Positions 7,193 through 17,389 of a stretch of 64,000 bases of DNA are shown piece by piece. The notes under the pieces were generated by a model. That model was not told where the DNA came from and did no database searches. It saw nothing but the letters and a program-made list of their open reading frames with translations. Numbering within the stretch: the first letter of the stretch is position 1; the number at the start of each line of letters is the position of its first letter. This stretch comes from JAFGCL01 sp964423835 (GTDB lineage: Bacteria > Chloroflexota > Dehalococcoidia > UBA2247 > RBG-13-53-26). The position numbers and the translations under genes were made by a program. The stretch lies in NCBI GenBank assembly GCA_964423835.1, contig CAYRGJ010000011.1, positions 19,213 through 83,212 on the forward strand, written 5' to 3'.

Positions 7193-8548
7193 ATGAAGGT
7201 GGCTCGCAGGCGCCCGCGGCTGGAACCTTTCGTGCTCGCCATTCTGCTGGTGATACTGGCTTCCGCCCTTGTCAGCTGTGGCAGTCAGGCCCCCAACCCC
7301 ATCCATCAGGCCCAACAGCTCTATCAGGAGGCTGAGGACCTCGAGCTTGCCGGCAGGCACGGTGAAGCCATCGCCAAGTACCAGGAGATCATCGCCGCCA
7401 GGCTGCAGTACAACCTGTACGAACCACAGGCACCCGGCCATGCCATCGCCAGGATCTATCACAAGTGGGCGGGGGAGCTGGAGGGCCAGGGAGAGCACGA
7501 TCAGGCCATCGCCAAGTATCGCGAGCTCCTGGCCTGGAATTCGGATCTGGGCCGTACCACTATTGGCGGTCAGGACGCAGAGGGCGGGATCTTCGGTACG
7601 TACGTGAACTGGGCACTCGAGCTTGAGGCCCGGGGGGAGTTCTGCCAGGCCGCCGAGAAGTACCGGGCGGCCCACGACTGCGTCACGGCCCCCTTTGACT
7701 GGCAGAATACGACCTACTACAGCACGGACGCCCTGCAGGTGGGCGGCGATTGCCTTTTCCACTGCGCCGGGGAGCTCCAGGCTGAGGGGCGATACGAAGC
7801 GGCCATAGCAGAGTTCTCCGGGGTCCCCGCCTCGAGCGACAACTACCAGGCAGCCCAGGAAGCCATACCGGAATGCTACTACTCGTGGGCTATGGAGCTG
7901 AAGAGCCAGAATCGCAACGGTGAAGCCATCGACCGGTACGTCAAGATACTGGAGACGCACCCCAAATGGCCTTCGAAGGAGAAGTCAGATGCCTTGCTCC
8001 GCAGCCTGACCAGCCCCGCCCTCCTCGCCTCCTTTCAACAGATGCTGGGCGCGGCACGCTGGGAGGGAACCGTGTGGTTGTATCGGGCATTGCTGGCCTC
8101 CTACCCCACCAGCCCCGAGGCTGCCCAAGCCCGCCAGTCCCTGGAACCGGCCGTGCAGGCGCTCCTGGCCGACGCTTCCGGCGCCGGATACGCCTCTCTC
8201 CCCGGCTTCTCCGCAGTAACCAACGTGTCCACCGACCTGGCAGAGGTCGAGATCCGAAACGCCTGCCCCAACATTCTGACACTTCTGATACTGGGACCGC
8301 AGCTGGAGGTGGTCTCAATCATGCCGGACAGTCGTGCCCGTTCTTACAGCAGTAGCGAGACCACCAGGCGCAACTGGACCCCGAGTGCCTGGGAGCCGGC
8401 TACCGTCAAGCTGCAGCCAGGGGAATACCAGATCCTGGCCATGGTCAGCGGCTCATCCACCCTGCGTCTATATGGCACACGGAGCTTCGAGTCCAAACTC
8501 AGCTACACGACCTACTACTACATCGCCACCACCTACAGCTTCAACTGA
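7193..8548 (+). CDS. TPR-containing lipoprotein
   Basis: About 451 residues. The N-terminus is Arg/Lys-rich, followed by a hydrophobic helix and the lipobox LVSC at about residue 28, so it is predicted to be exported and lipid-anchored. Residues 35-290 carry repeated A-x-xYQE/YRE-x-hydrophobic units such as AIAKYQEI, AIAKYREL and AIDRYVKI, typical of tetratricopeptide scaffolds. The C-terminal 120 residues (from about 330) form a separate beta-rich region ending in a Tyr-rich segment. ATG 7193 and GTG 7187 both have a plausible ribosome binding site. It is transcribed from the promoter at 7099. Partner unknown. Confidence 0.8.
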   Translation: MKVARRRPRLEPFVLAILLVILASALVSCGSQAPNPIHQAQQLYQEAEDLELAGRHGEAIAKYQEIIAARLQYNLYEPQAPGHAIARIYHKWAGELEGQGEHDQAIAKYRELLAWNSDLGRTTIGGQDAEGGIFGTYVNWALELEARGEFCQAAEKYRAAHDCVTAPFDWQNTTYYSTDALQVGGDCLFHCAGELQAEGRYEAAIAEFSGVPASSDNYQAAQEAIPECYYSWAMELKSQNRNGEAIDRYVKILETHPKWPSKEKSDALLRSLTSPALLASFQQMLGAARWEGTVWLYRALLASYPTSPEAAQARQSLEPAVQALLADASGAGYASLPGFSAVTNVSTDLAEVEIRNACPNILTLLILGPQLEVVSIMPDSRARSYSSSETTRRNWTPSAWEPATVKLQPGEYQILAMVSGSSTLRLYGTRSFESKLSYTTYYYIATTYSFN

Positions 8549-8673
8549 CCCGCCCCGCCGGAAGGCTCACCGCGCCCATCCTTTTTGGTTTCGCCGCCAG
8601 GCCGCTTTCCGGTATCAGCGACTCCGTCTCCGGGGATTGACACGCGATGTAACCTGTGGCTGGCCGTCCGGCA

Positions 8674-8709
8674 GAGCGCTTTGCGCTCGGCCCGGGTAGT
8701 CATCCGGGC
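8674..8709 (+). terminator. Two adjacent hairpins before a lipoprotein gene
   Basis: GAGCGC-TTT-GCGCTC (8674-8688) is followed directly by GCCCGG-N8-CCGGGC (8690-8709). There is no U-tract, so this could be a factor-dependent terminator for the TPR gene or a 5' leader structure of the next gene, whose ribosome binding site starts about 12 bases later. Confidence 0.35.
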
Positions 8710-8735
8710 TATTTCACACAGCAAGGAGGGAGTCT

Positions 8736-9155
8736 ATGCAGTTCTCCAGGCTGGCCACCGTCGCTCTCACGATTCTGGTGATCGCCGCCACGATGCTCGG
8801 TTTTGCCTGCGCAGGTGAGAAGGGCGAGCAGGGCCCCCAGGGGCCCCCCGGCCCCAACATGATCGTGGCCGCCGGCTACGTCCGGGCCGACGGCACCGTG
8901 CTGGAGAGCTACAACGTCGAGAGTTGCACCTGGACGGCCCACAACTACGTCATCGACATCACGGGCTTGGACCTCAACCAGGTGGACCAGGTGGTCATCG
9001 TGTCGCCCTGGGGCGCCACCGTGAATGACCTCACCCGGAGCCTCATGACGGGGACCGACGAGTCGGGGAACCTGGTGGTGTGGGCCAGGGACACCAGGAC
9101 CGGGCAACTGGGGCAGTGCCCCTTTTCCTTCATGGTACTGGACACTACCCCATAG
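8736..9155 (+). CDS. Small lipoprotein with collagen-like triplets
   Basis: 139 residues. A signal sequence ends in the lipobox GFAC at about residue 27. It is followed at once by GEKGEQGPQGPPGP, five Gly-X-Y collagen-like triplets that often begin longer bacterial collagen-like stalks but are very short here. The remaining 95 residues are beta-rich, with two cysteines (ESCTW and GQCPF) that may form a disulfide. AAGGAGGGAGTCT precedes the ATG. It is probably a lipid-anchored outer-face protein. No enzyme motif is seen. Confidence 0.75.
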   Translation: MQFSRLATVALTILVIAATMLGFACAGEKGEQGPQGPPGPNMIVAAGYVRADGTVLESYNVESCTWTAHNYVIDITGLDLNQVDQVVIVSPWGATVNDLTRSLMTGTDESGNLVVWARDTRTGQLGQCPFSFMVLDTTP

Positions 9156-9178
9156 CCCTGGGGCAGAATACGTCCCGG

Positions 9179-9589
9179 TCAGATAGAGGGTGCCCCCGCT
9201 TCCGGCTCCTCGCCCGAGGGGGGAACGAGCGGGAGGATCTGCCACAGCCGGTCCGGGTCCGGGGAGAACTCGCCCAGCGGCGCCCGCTCCCTGGCCGCAG
9301 CCGGAGGGGTGGCCGGGCCCGGTGATGCCGCCGGGGCTGGCGGCGCAGCGGCGGCCGGCGGGGATGGTGCGGTTGCCGGAGCAGGCCGGGCGCCGGACGC
9401 CTCCTCCTCCGTGCCCGCCTTGAGCATCTTCTCCACTCTGACGCGGACCTGGGCTATGAGGTTGACCATCTGGTTGACCTCGCGCTCCAGGGCCCTGGCC
9501 CGGGCTACCGCCTCGTTCCGCTCCCGCTGAAGCGTCCGCATCCTGCTGTCCAGCTCAGACAGCATATCCAGCAGCGGATTCTGGTCCAT
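9179..9589 (-). CDS. Coiled-coil protein with Pro/Ala-rich tail
   Basis: 136 residues, leftward, convergent with the collagen-like lipoprotein. Residues 1-58 (MLSELDSRMRTLQRERNEAV and onward) form a heptad-patterned coiled coil. Residues 60-105 are a low-complexity Ala/Pro linker and the C-terminus is short and acidic. A GGTGGGGGG stretch precedes the ATG. Size and layout recall small septum- or nucleoid-associated coiled-coil proteins, but no family is recognised. Confidence 0.55.
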   Translation of the reverse strand: MDQNPLLDMLSELDSRMRTLQRERNEAVARARALEREVNQMVNLIAQVRVRVEKMLKAGTEEEASGARPAPATAPSPPAAAAPPAPAASPGPATPPAAARERAPLGEFSPDPDRLWQILPLVPPSGEEPEAGAPSI

Positions 9590-9641
9590 CAGGCACGCCC
9601 CCCACCGACGAGTCCTACGATTATAGGCCAGTTATGTCATT

Positions 9642-9743
9642 TTAACAACCATCGCGCCGAATACTGTGCACCTGTACGCGGATGTCCGGGCCCGCGTCCA
9701 GGAGCGTGCCAAACGAGGGATTCCGGCAGCCCGGCGCGACAAA
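9642..9743 (-). pseudogene. Possible remnant of a tyrosine recombinase C-terminus
   Basis: A 33-codon leftward reading without a start, ending at a TAA, contains CRNPSFGTLLDAGPDIRVQV. This resembles the HxLRHSFATxLLDAGxDIRxIQ box of integrases, with the catalytic His-x-x-Arg-His damaged. It is short, its flanks do not continue the fold, and the resemblance may be coincidence. Confidence 0.25.
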
Positions 9744-9810
9744 GATGCTACAAGGAGCGCAGCAGAGCGGCCATTGTGTTCTTCCGGCAAGCCCAGCAGG
9801 GGACGTTGAA

Positions 9811-9884
9811 CCACTGCTTGTACCTGGTCACTTGAGCAGTGGGGAGTCAATAGTGAAACCGGCCTTCGAGGCCGGTTTCTTGTT
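9811..9884 (+). terminator. Intrinsic terminator preceded by a second hairpin (possible small RNA 3' end)
   Basis: GAAACCGGCCT/AGGCCGGTTTC (9855-9879) is an 11-base perfect stem with a three-base loop, followed by TTGTTT. Just upstream, CCACTGCT (9811-9818) pairs with AGCAGTGG (9835-9842). No rightward protein gene ends here, since the nearest one (9155) is 650 bases away and the gene between is leftward. A short untranslated RNA ending here is therefore possible. Confidence 0.5.
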
Positions 9885-9924
9885 TCCGGGGCCGGAGCGC
9901 CAGGGCCGATAGCGGGAGGGGGAA

Positions 9925-10089
9925 ATGACTCGCAGGCAACTCCAGGCACTAGCCATCTACCGGACCCACAAAAACTGCCATTGCGATGATTGCCAGGAGG
10001 CCAGGAAGGCCCTCTCGGAGTACGACCGCCAGCCCCGGGTCTGCGGCATCGGAATCCGCCCGGCGCCGAGAATCCTGCCCGCCGCCTGA
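9925..10089 (+). CDS. Small Cys-cluster protein, 54 aa
   Basis: Begins MTRRQLQALAIYRTH and contains NCHCDDCQEARKALSEYDRQ. The C-x-C-x2-C with a following A-x5-YxR helix resembles small proteins widespread in actinobacteria and their phages. GGGAGGGGGAA precedes the ATG. Its placement right after the terminator at 9855 suggests an independent transcript. From 10090 to 10405 I see only a TATACT -10-like element at 10314-10319 ahead of the mutase gene. Confidence 0.45.
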   Translation: MTRRQLQALAIYRTHKNCHCDDCQEARKALSEYDRQPRVCGIGIRPAPRILPAA

Positions 10090-10405
10090 GGCCGCTACCT
10101 GGGCCTGCAAGCCGGACCCGCCCGGTCGCTGACGACATAGCCCGCGCCCGGGATTGGGGCCCGATCCAGGCTCGTCCGAGAGCCCCACCTTCGGCCCGGC
10201 CGCCGCTGCGCGGGTCAGGGCCCCAACCTGCCGGCGCCAAGGACCCTGCCTGCTGCCTGAGCCCGCGCCCCGGCGCCCTCCTTCGACAGTGGAAAGACAG
10301 CCCCCCGTTCCTGTATACTGGCTCATGTCGGTCCGCTCTGGGCCGGCCGTCCTGGCCCGGGCTCTTGCCTTCGGCGGAATCCCACCGACCCTGTCAAAGG
10401 AGCTA

Positions 10406-12028
<1,623 letters not shown>

Positions 12029-12058
12029 GCGCGCCGGGGCGCGCGGCAAGGAGCGGCA

Positions 12059-12463
12059 GTGAGCAGTAAGATACGAGTCATGGTTGCCAAGCCCGGCCTG
12101 GACGGCCACGACCGGGGGGCCAAGGTGGTGGTCCGGGGCCTGCGTGATGCCGGCATGGAGGTCATCTACCTGGGACTGCGAATGTCGCCGGACCAGATCG
12201 CCGAGGCCGCCATCCAGGAGGACGTCGGCGTGGTGGGCCTGAGCTGCCTGTCGGGCGCGCACATGGCCCTGTTCCCCAGGACCATGGAGAAGCTGCGGGA
12301 GAAGGGCCTGAAGGACGTGCTGGTGGTCGCCGGCGGCATCATCCCGGAGAAGGACATACCCCGGCTCAAGGAGGCCGGCATCGCCGAGGTCTTCGGCCCG
12401 GGGACATCTATCGAAACCATCGCCAAATTCATCAGGACCAGGATCGGGGGAGAAGCCAGATGA
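12059..12463 (+). CDS. Methylmalonyl-CoA mutase, B12-binding subunit
   Basis: 134 residues, a Rossmann-like cobalamin-binding domain. DGHDRGAKVV at about residue 14 is the DxHxxG motif whose histidine ligates cobalt from below, and GLSCLSGAHM and VAGGIIPEKD form the other family loops. It starts at GTG behind AAGGAG. It pairs with the catalytic subunit 30 bases upstream and overlaps the epimerase gene by four bases (ATGA). Confidence 0.95.
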   Translation: MSSKIRVMVAKPGLDGHDRGAKVVVRGLRDAGMEVIYLGLRMSPDQIAEAAIQEDVGVVGLSCLSGAHMALFPRTMEKLREKGLKDVLVVAGGIIPEKDIPRLKEAGIAEVFGPGTSIETIAKFIRTRIGGEAR

Positions 12464-12861
12464 TCAAGAAGGTCAGCCACATCGGAATCGCCGTCAACAG
12501 CATCGAGCAGGCCTCCAAGCTCTACACGGAGGTGCTGGGGCTCAAGATCGCCGGGATTGAGACCGTCGCCGACCAGAAGGTGAGGATCGCCATGATCCCG
12601 GTGGGCGACACCATCGTCGAGCTGCTGGAGCCCACCGATCCGGAGGGGGCCGTGGGCAAGCACATCGCCACCCGGGGGGAGGGCCTGCATCACCTTGCCC
12701 TGGAGGTGGACGACATAAGCGCCAGCCTGGAGATGCTGAAGCAGAAGGACGTACCGCTGGTGGACAAGACCCCGCGCGTGGGAGGCCACCACTCCCTGAT
12801 CGCCTTCCTGCACCCGAAGGCCACCAAGGCCCTCATCGAGCTGACGCAGCCGGCCAAATAG
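12460..12861 (+). CDS. mce: Methylmalonyl-CoA epimerase
   Basis: 133 residues of the glyoxalase/bleomycin-resistance (VOC) fold. It converts (S)- to (R)-methylmalonyl-CoA, linking propionyl-CoA carboxylation to the mutase. HIGIAVNSIEQASKLYTEVL at the start, ELLEPT at about residue 57 and GLHHLALEVDD at about residue 75 supply the metal ligands His, Gln/Glu, His and Glu. The start overlaps the mutase small-subunit stop, so the genes are translationally coupled. Confidence 0.93.
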   Translation: MIKKVSHIGIAVNSIEQASKLYTEVLGLKIAGIETVADQKVRIAMIPVGDTIVELLEPTDPEGAVGKHIATRGEGLHHLALEVDDISASLEMLKQKDVPLVDKTPRVGGHHSLIAFLHPKATKALIELTQPAK

Positions 12862-12878
12862 ACCTGGCCAGGGGGGGA

Positions 12879-14261
12879 ATGAAGCTCTTTGAATTTGAGG
12901 CGAAGGAGATTCTGCGCCGGTACGGCGTGGCCACGCCGGCGGGCATCATCGCCCGCAGCCCGGCGACGGCAGTGGCCATCGCCAATGAGCTGGGGGCGCC
13001 CGTGGCCCTCAAGGCGCAGGCGCTGGTCTCCGGCCGCGGCCAGGCCGGGGGCATCCTCTTTGCTGAAGGCCCCCATGGCGCCGCCAGCGCCGCCTCCCGG
13101 CTGCTGGGGTCCACCCTCAAAGGTTGCCGGGTGGACACCCTCCTGGTGGAGGAGCAGCTGGACGTCGCCGGGCAGTTCTACCTCTCAATGATCATCGACC
13201 GGCAGGCCCGCAGGTACGTGGCCCTGGCCTCCGACCAGGGAGGCGTCAATATCGAGCAGGCGGCGGCGGAGTCGGCCGGCGCCGTGATGCGCCACCCGAT
13301 CGACCCGGACCAGGGATTCGGCCGGGACGAGGCCGAGCGGCTGGTGGAGCGCGTCCCCGGCATCAGCCAGCACTTGTCGCAGCCGGTGGCGGGGAAGGAA
13401 GCGGACTCACTCAAGGGGGAGGTGGCGGCCATAGCCTCGATCCTGGCCACACTCTACCGGGTGGCCATCGAGTGCGACGCCGAGCTGGTGGAGATCAACC
13501 CCCTGGTCCGGCTGGCCCCGGGCAGCCGCGCCGGGCATGCCCACGGATGCGCCGGCGGGGGCGCCTGCGGGGGCGCCGCGCCGGGAGAGGCGGCCGGGAA
13601 CCGCGCCGCAGGGGGAGCTGAAGCCGGAGCGAGCGTCGCGGGCGCAGATGCGGCGGAGGCCGCCGCCGCCAGCGCGATGCCCCCGGAATCCACCGGGCCG
13701 GTTGTCGCCGACATGTATGTCGCGGCAGATGCCCGCATCATCATCGATGACAACGCCCTCTACCGCCACCCCGAGTTTGCCGGCCGGGCCCTGGCCCGGG
13801 CCGACGACACCCCCATGGAGGCCGCGGCCCGCCAGCAGGACCTAACCTACGTTGACCTGGAGGGGGACATCGGCATCGTGGGCAACGGCGCCGGCCTGGT
13901 CATGGCCACCATGGACCTCATCCGGTCCCACGGCGGAGAGCCGGCCAATTTCCTGGACATCGGAGGCGGGGCGGCGGCGGAGGTCATCCGGAAGGGGCTG
14001 ACCTTCGTCATGTCCAAGCCCGAGGTGAAGGCGGTCCTGGTGAACGTCCTGGGCGGCATCACCCGATGCGACGAGGTGGCCCGGGGGGTTATAGAGGCGC
14101 TGCAGGGGGCCAGGGTCAAGAAGCCCATCGCCATCAGGATGATGGGCACCAACGAGCGCGAAGGCACGCTCATGCTGGAGCAGGCGGGCGTGGCGGTGCA
14201 CATGGATATGGAGACGGCGGCCCGCGAGATCATGCGCCTGAAGCAGGGCCCGGCTACATGA
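12879..14261 (+). CDS. Succinyl-CoA synthetase beta-like subunit with an internal insertion
   Basis: 460 residues, about 65 longer than a typical SucC. The N-terminal ATP-grasp part is clear (KEILRRYGVATPAG, KAQALVSGRGQAGGI, CDAELVEINPLV), as is the C-terminal ligase domain (VGNGAGLVMATMDLI, FLDIGGGA, NVLGGITRCDEVARG). Between them, at about residues 213-270 (13515-13690), lies an Ala/Gly-rich low-complexity stretch not seen in normal SucC. It joins the alpha subunit 25 bases downstream to make or use succinyl-CoA with nucleotide phosphorylation. The reading frame is intact across the insertion. Nucleotide preference cannot be read. Confidence 0.9.
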   Translation: MKLFEFEAKEILRRYGVATPAGIIARSPATAVAIANELGAPVALKAQALVSGRGQAGGILFAEGPHGAASAASRLLGSTLKGCRVDTLLVEEQLDVAGQFYLSMIIDRQARRYVALASDQGGVNIEQAAAESAGAVMRHPIDPDQGFGRDEAERLVERVPGISQHLSQPVAGKEADSLKGEVAAIASILATLYRVAIECDAELVEINPLVRLAPGSRAGHAHGCAGGGACGGAAPGEAAGNRAAGGAEAGASVAGADAAEAAAASAMPPESTGPVVADMYVAADARIIIDDNALYRHPEFAGRALARADDTPMEAAARQQDLTYVDLEGDIGIVGNGAGLVMATMDLIRSHGGEPANFLDIGGGAAAEVIRKGLTFVMSKPEVKAVLVNVLGGITRCDEVARGVIEALQGARVKKPIAIRMMGTNEREGTLMLEQAGVAVHMDMETAAREIMRLKQGPAT

Positions 14262-14286
14262 GGGGCCAACCCCGAAGGACGGCCCC

Positions 14287-15171
14287 ATGAGGAGCGTGCT
14301 CCCCGCGGACCCGCGGGTGGTGGTGCAGGGCATCACCGGCAACCAGGGCCGGCTGCACACCCAGTCCATGCTGCAATACGGCACGCGGGTGGTGGCCGGC
14401 ACCAGCCCCGGCAAGGGCGGGCAGGAAGTCTGCGGCCTCCCGGTCTATGAGACGGTGGCCGAAGCCGCCCGCGAGCAGGGGGCCAACACCTCCATCGTGT
14501 TCGTTCCGGCGAAGGCCGCGCCGGCCGCGGTCCTCGACGCCATCGCCGCCGGAATGGAGACCATCGTGGTCATCACGGAGATGATCCCGCAGAAGGACGC
14601 CATCGATTTCGTGCATCGGGCGGTCCGCCAGGGTGCGATCATCGTGGGTCCCAACACCCCCGGGGTCATCGACCCGCGCATCAAGGCCAAGGTGGGCATC
14701 ATGCCGGCCCACGTCTTCGCGCCGGGGAAGGTGGGGGTGATCTCCCGCAGCGGGACCCTCACCTACGAGGTGGCCTCGCACCTCACCCGGGCCGGGCTGG
14801 GCCAGAGCCTGTGCGTGGGCATCGGGGGCGACCCCATAGTGGGCCTGGATTTCATCACCGTGCTGGACATGCTCCAGGCGGACCCCGGCACGGAGAGGGT
14901 GGTGCTCATCGGCGAGGTGGGCGGGGTGGCGGAGGAGATGGCCGCCCGGTACATCGCCGACTCCAGGTATCCCAAGCCGGTGGTGGCCTACATTGCCGGC
15001 CGGTCGGTGCCTCCGGGCAAGCGCATGGGCCACGCCGGCGCTATAATCATGGGTGACGAAGGAACGGCCAGGTCCAAGATCGAGGCGCTGGCCGCGGCCG
15101 GCGTGCCGGTGGCGGAGAGGCCCAGCGAAATCGCGTCGCTGCTGCAGTCCGCGGAGCGCGCCGAGAGGTAG
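14287..15171 (+). CDS. sucD: Succinyl-CoA synthetase alpha subunit
   Basis: 294 residues, usual length. VVVQGITGNQGRLHTQSML at residue 11 is the CoA-binding Rossmann start, GPNTPGVI at about residue 120 is the substrate loop, and GKRMGHAGAIIMG at about residue 250 holds the histidine phosphorylated during catalysis. It partners the preceding beta subunit. The next gene starts four bases after its stop, so transcription probably continues into the redox cluster. Confidence 0.93.
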   Translation: MRSVLPADPRVVVQGITGNQGRLHTQSMLQYGTRVVAGTSPGKGGQEVCGLPVYETVAEAAREQGANTSIVFVPAKAAPAAVLDAIAAGMETIVVITEMIPQKDAIDFVHRAVRQGAIIVGPNTPGVIDPRIKAKVGIMPAHVFAPGKVGVISRSGTLTYEVASHLTRAGLGQSLCVGIGGDPIVGLDFITVLDMLQADPGTERVVLIGEVGGVAEEMAARYIADSRYPKPVVAYIAGRSVPPGKRMGHAGAIIMGDEGTARSKIEALAAAGVPVAERPSEIASLLQSAERAER

Positions 15172-15174
15172 GAG

Positions 15175-16188
15175 ATGACCAAGAAGGGAAGAGAGCTGAT
15201 CCCGCCGGGACTGAGCTTCCTGGCCGACAACATCAAGACCAAGAACAACGTCCTTGGCGAGCCCAAGGCCGCCGGGGCCAAATGGGCCAAAGACCTCAAC
15301 CTGCCCAGGCAGGGCGAGACCGTCTTCTTCGCCGGCTGCGGCTACCAGTTCTCCGGGAAGCTGGAGTCCCTGATGGGCCTGGTGCGGGGCATGGACAAGA
15401 GCGCGGCCGGCGCCGAGCTGCCCATGGCCCTGGCCGGGGTCACCAAGAAGCTGGGCATCAATGTGGCCGGCATTTACGGGAAGATCGCCGGGCGGGGCGC
15501 CGCCGCCGAGGCCCAGCCGCTGGTCGACGCGGTCAACTCCCTGCGGGCCCTGGGCGTGGAGATCGCCTACCTGGGCGAGGGCGAGCCCTGCTGCGGCGGG
15601 CTGCTGCACTACATGGGCCTGGAGCAGGACTTCGCCAAGAACGCCAGCGAGGTCTACTGGAAGCTCAAGGCGAAGGGCGTCAAGCGCGTCATCGGCATCG
15701 TCCCTTCCTGCACCTATGCGCTGCGGGACCTCATCCCGCCCCACGTCCCAGACGCGGACATCCAGGTGTCGCATTTCTCGGAGGTGGTCCTGGACCGGAT
15801 CCCGGGGAAGGAGCTCCGCTTCCCCCAGGAGATGAAGGTCACCTACCATGATCCCTGCCAGATGTCGCGCTTCCTGGGGCTGACCGAGGCCCCCCGCCAG
15901 GTGCTGCAGGCCATCAAGGGCATCACCCTGGTGGAGCCGGAGTGGGTCAGCCGCCAGTGGTCCACCTGCTGCGGCGGCGGGGGCGGCTTTGAGGCCGTCT
16001 TCCCGGAGCTTTCCCAAATGCTGGCCGTCAACCGGGCCCAGGAGCTGGCCGACACCGGCGCGCAGGCCATAGTCACCAGCTGCCCGGGGTGCATCATGCA
16101 GCTCAAAGGCGGGCTGAAGCAGCTGGGCAAGGAAGAGGTCGAGGTGCTGGACCTGGCCCAGGTAGTGGCCGCCTCTCTGGGGGTGTGA
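15175..16188 (+). CDS. HdrB/LutA-like CCG-domain iron-sulfur protein
   Basis: 337 residues with two cysteine-rich CCG domains as in heterodisulfide reductase subunit B, LutA and GlpC. The first has FAGCGYQFSG then PCCGGLLHYMG, and the second has HDPCQMSRFLG then CCGGGGGFEAVF and TSCPGCIMQL. These cysteines coordinate an unusual cubane cluster that can handle thiol/disulfide or quinone electron transfer. There is no membrane segment. It begins four bases after sucD and five bases before the LUD protein, inside an operon that also encodes fumarate-reductase-like subunits, so it probably serves as the electron entry or exit of that complex. Confidence 0.85.
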   Translation: MTKKGRELIPPGLSFLADNIKTKNNVLGEPKAAGAKWAKDLNLPRQGETVFFAGCGYQFSGKLESLMGLVRGMDKSAAGAELPMALAGVTKKLGINVAGIYGKIAGRGAAAEAQPLVDAVNSLRALGVEIAYLGEGEPCCGGLLHYMGLEQDFAKNASEVYWKLKAKGVKRVIGIVPSCTYALRDLIPPHVPDADIQVSHFSEVVLDRIPGKELRFPQEMKVTYHDPCQMSRFLGLTEAPRQVLQAIKGITLVEPEWVSRQWSTCCGGGGGFEAVFPELSQMLAVNRAQELADTGAQAIVTSCPGCIMQLKGGLKQLGKEEVEVLDLAQVVAASLGV

Positions 16189-16192
16189 GACC

Positions 16193-17389
16193 ATGTCAGA
16201 GTTTACCGAATACAAGAAAGAGATCATGGACGCCGCTCACAGCGAGCGGATCAGGGTGGCGCTGCAGCGGGCCATCAAGAGCTACCGCAGCAACACCCGG
16301 GACGCCCTGAGGAAGTTCCCCCACACCATCAAGATGGCCGAGGAGGTCCGGGAGATCAAGTCCCGGTCCGTGGCCCAGATGGAGCAGCTGGCCGAGCAGG
16401 CCGGCCAGGCCATCGAGTCCAACAAGGGCAAGGCCTACATCGCCCGGACGGCCAAAGACGCCCTGGACATCATCGACCGGCTGGTGGGCAAGGAGAAGAA
16501 GCTCATCGTCAAAGGCAAGAGCATGACCGGCGAGGAAGTCGGCGTCCGGGAGCACCTCGAGGAGCACGGGCACGACGTCTACGAGACCGACCTGGGGGAG
16601 TTCATCATCCAGAAGCTGGGCTCCCGCCCCATGCACATCCTGTCCCCGGCCATTCACGTCCCCAAGGAGGACGTAGCCAAGCTGTTCTCCAAGATCACCG
16701 GAAAGGAGCTGCCGGCCGACATCGCCACCCTGGTGGCCACCGCCCGGGGCCTGCTCCGGGAGAAGTACTTCCAGGCGGACATCGGCATGAGCGGCGCCAA
16801 CGTGGTGGCGGCCGACACCGGCACTCTCTTCATTATCGAGAACGAAGGCAACATCCGTCTGGCTACCGGGGCGCCGCCGGTGCACATCGCCCTGATCGGC
16901 ATGGAGAAGCTGGTCCCCACCCTGGGGGACGCCTACAAGGTCTCCGAGGTCACCTGGCGCTACGCCAACTACACCGTTCCGTCCTACGTCAGCATGATCT
17001 CCGGCCCCAGCAAGACCGGGGACATCGAGAAGGTCACCACCTACGGGGCCCACGGCCCCCGGGAGTTCCACGTCATCTTCATGGACGCCGGGCGCACCGA
17101 GCTGGCCAGGGACCCGGTGCTGCGCCAGGCCCTGTTCTGCCTGCGCTGCGGCGGCTGCCTCTACGAGTGCCCGGTCTTCGCCGTCACGGCGGGTCATTTC
17201 GGCGACAAGTACTTCAGCGGCATCGGCGCGGTCTGGGCAGCCAGGCTCAGCAGCAGCCCCGAGAAGGGCGCGGCCCTGGCCTACACCTGCCTGACCTGCG
17301 GCCGCTGCAAGATAAGGTGCCCCATGCAGATCGACTGCGCCTCCATGGTAGTGGAACTGCGCCGCCAACTGGTGGACGCGAGCACCTAA
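16193..17389 (+). CDS. LutB-like LUD-domain ferredoxin
   Basis: 398 residues. The N-terminal 300 form a LUD (DUF162) domain: KGKSMTGEEVGVREHLEEHG at about residue 105, ADTGTLFIIENEGNIRL and GMEKLVPTLGDAY are family blocks. The C-terminus has two 4Fe-4S motifs, CLRCGGCLYECPV and CLTCGRCKIRCPM. LutB with LutA and LutC oxidises L-lactate in other bacteria. Here LutA-like and LutB-like genes are present but no LutC, and the fumarate-reductase-like genes follow, so a different electron donor is possible. The last codons lie in the first unit of a 47-bp tandem repeat. Confidence 0.88.
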   Translation: MSEFTEYKKEIMDAAHSERIRVALQRAIKSYRSNTRDALRKFPHTIKMAEEVREIKSRSVAQMEQLAEQAGQAIESNKGKAYIARTAKDALDIIDRLVGKEKKLIVKGKSMTGEEVGVREHLEEHGHDVYETDLGEFIIQKLGSRPMHILSPAIHVPKEDVAKLFSKITGKELPADIATLVATARGLLREKYFQADIGMSGANVVAADTGTLFIIENEGNIRLATGAPPVHIALIGMEKLVPTLGDAYKVSEVTWRYANYTVPSYVSMISGPSKTGDIEKVTTYGAHGPREFHVIFMDAGRTELARDPVLRQALFCLRCGGCLYECPVFAVTAGHFGDKYFSGIGAVWAARLSSSPEKGAALAYTCLTCGRCKIRCPMQIDCASMVVELRRQLVDAST

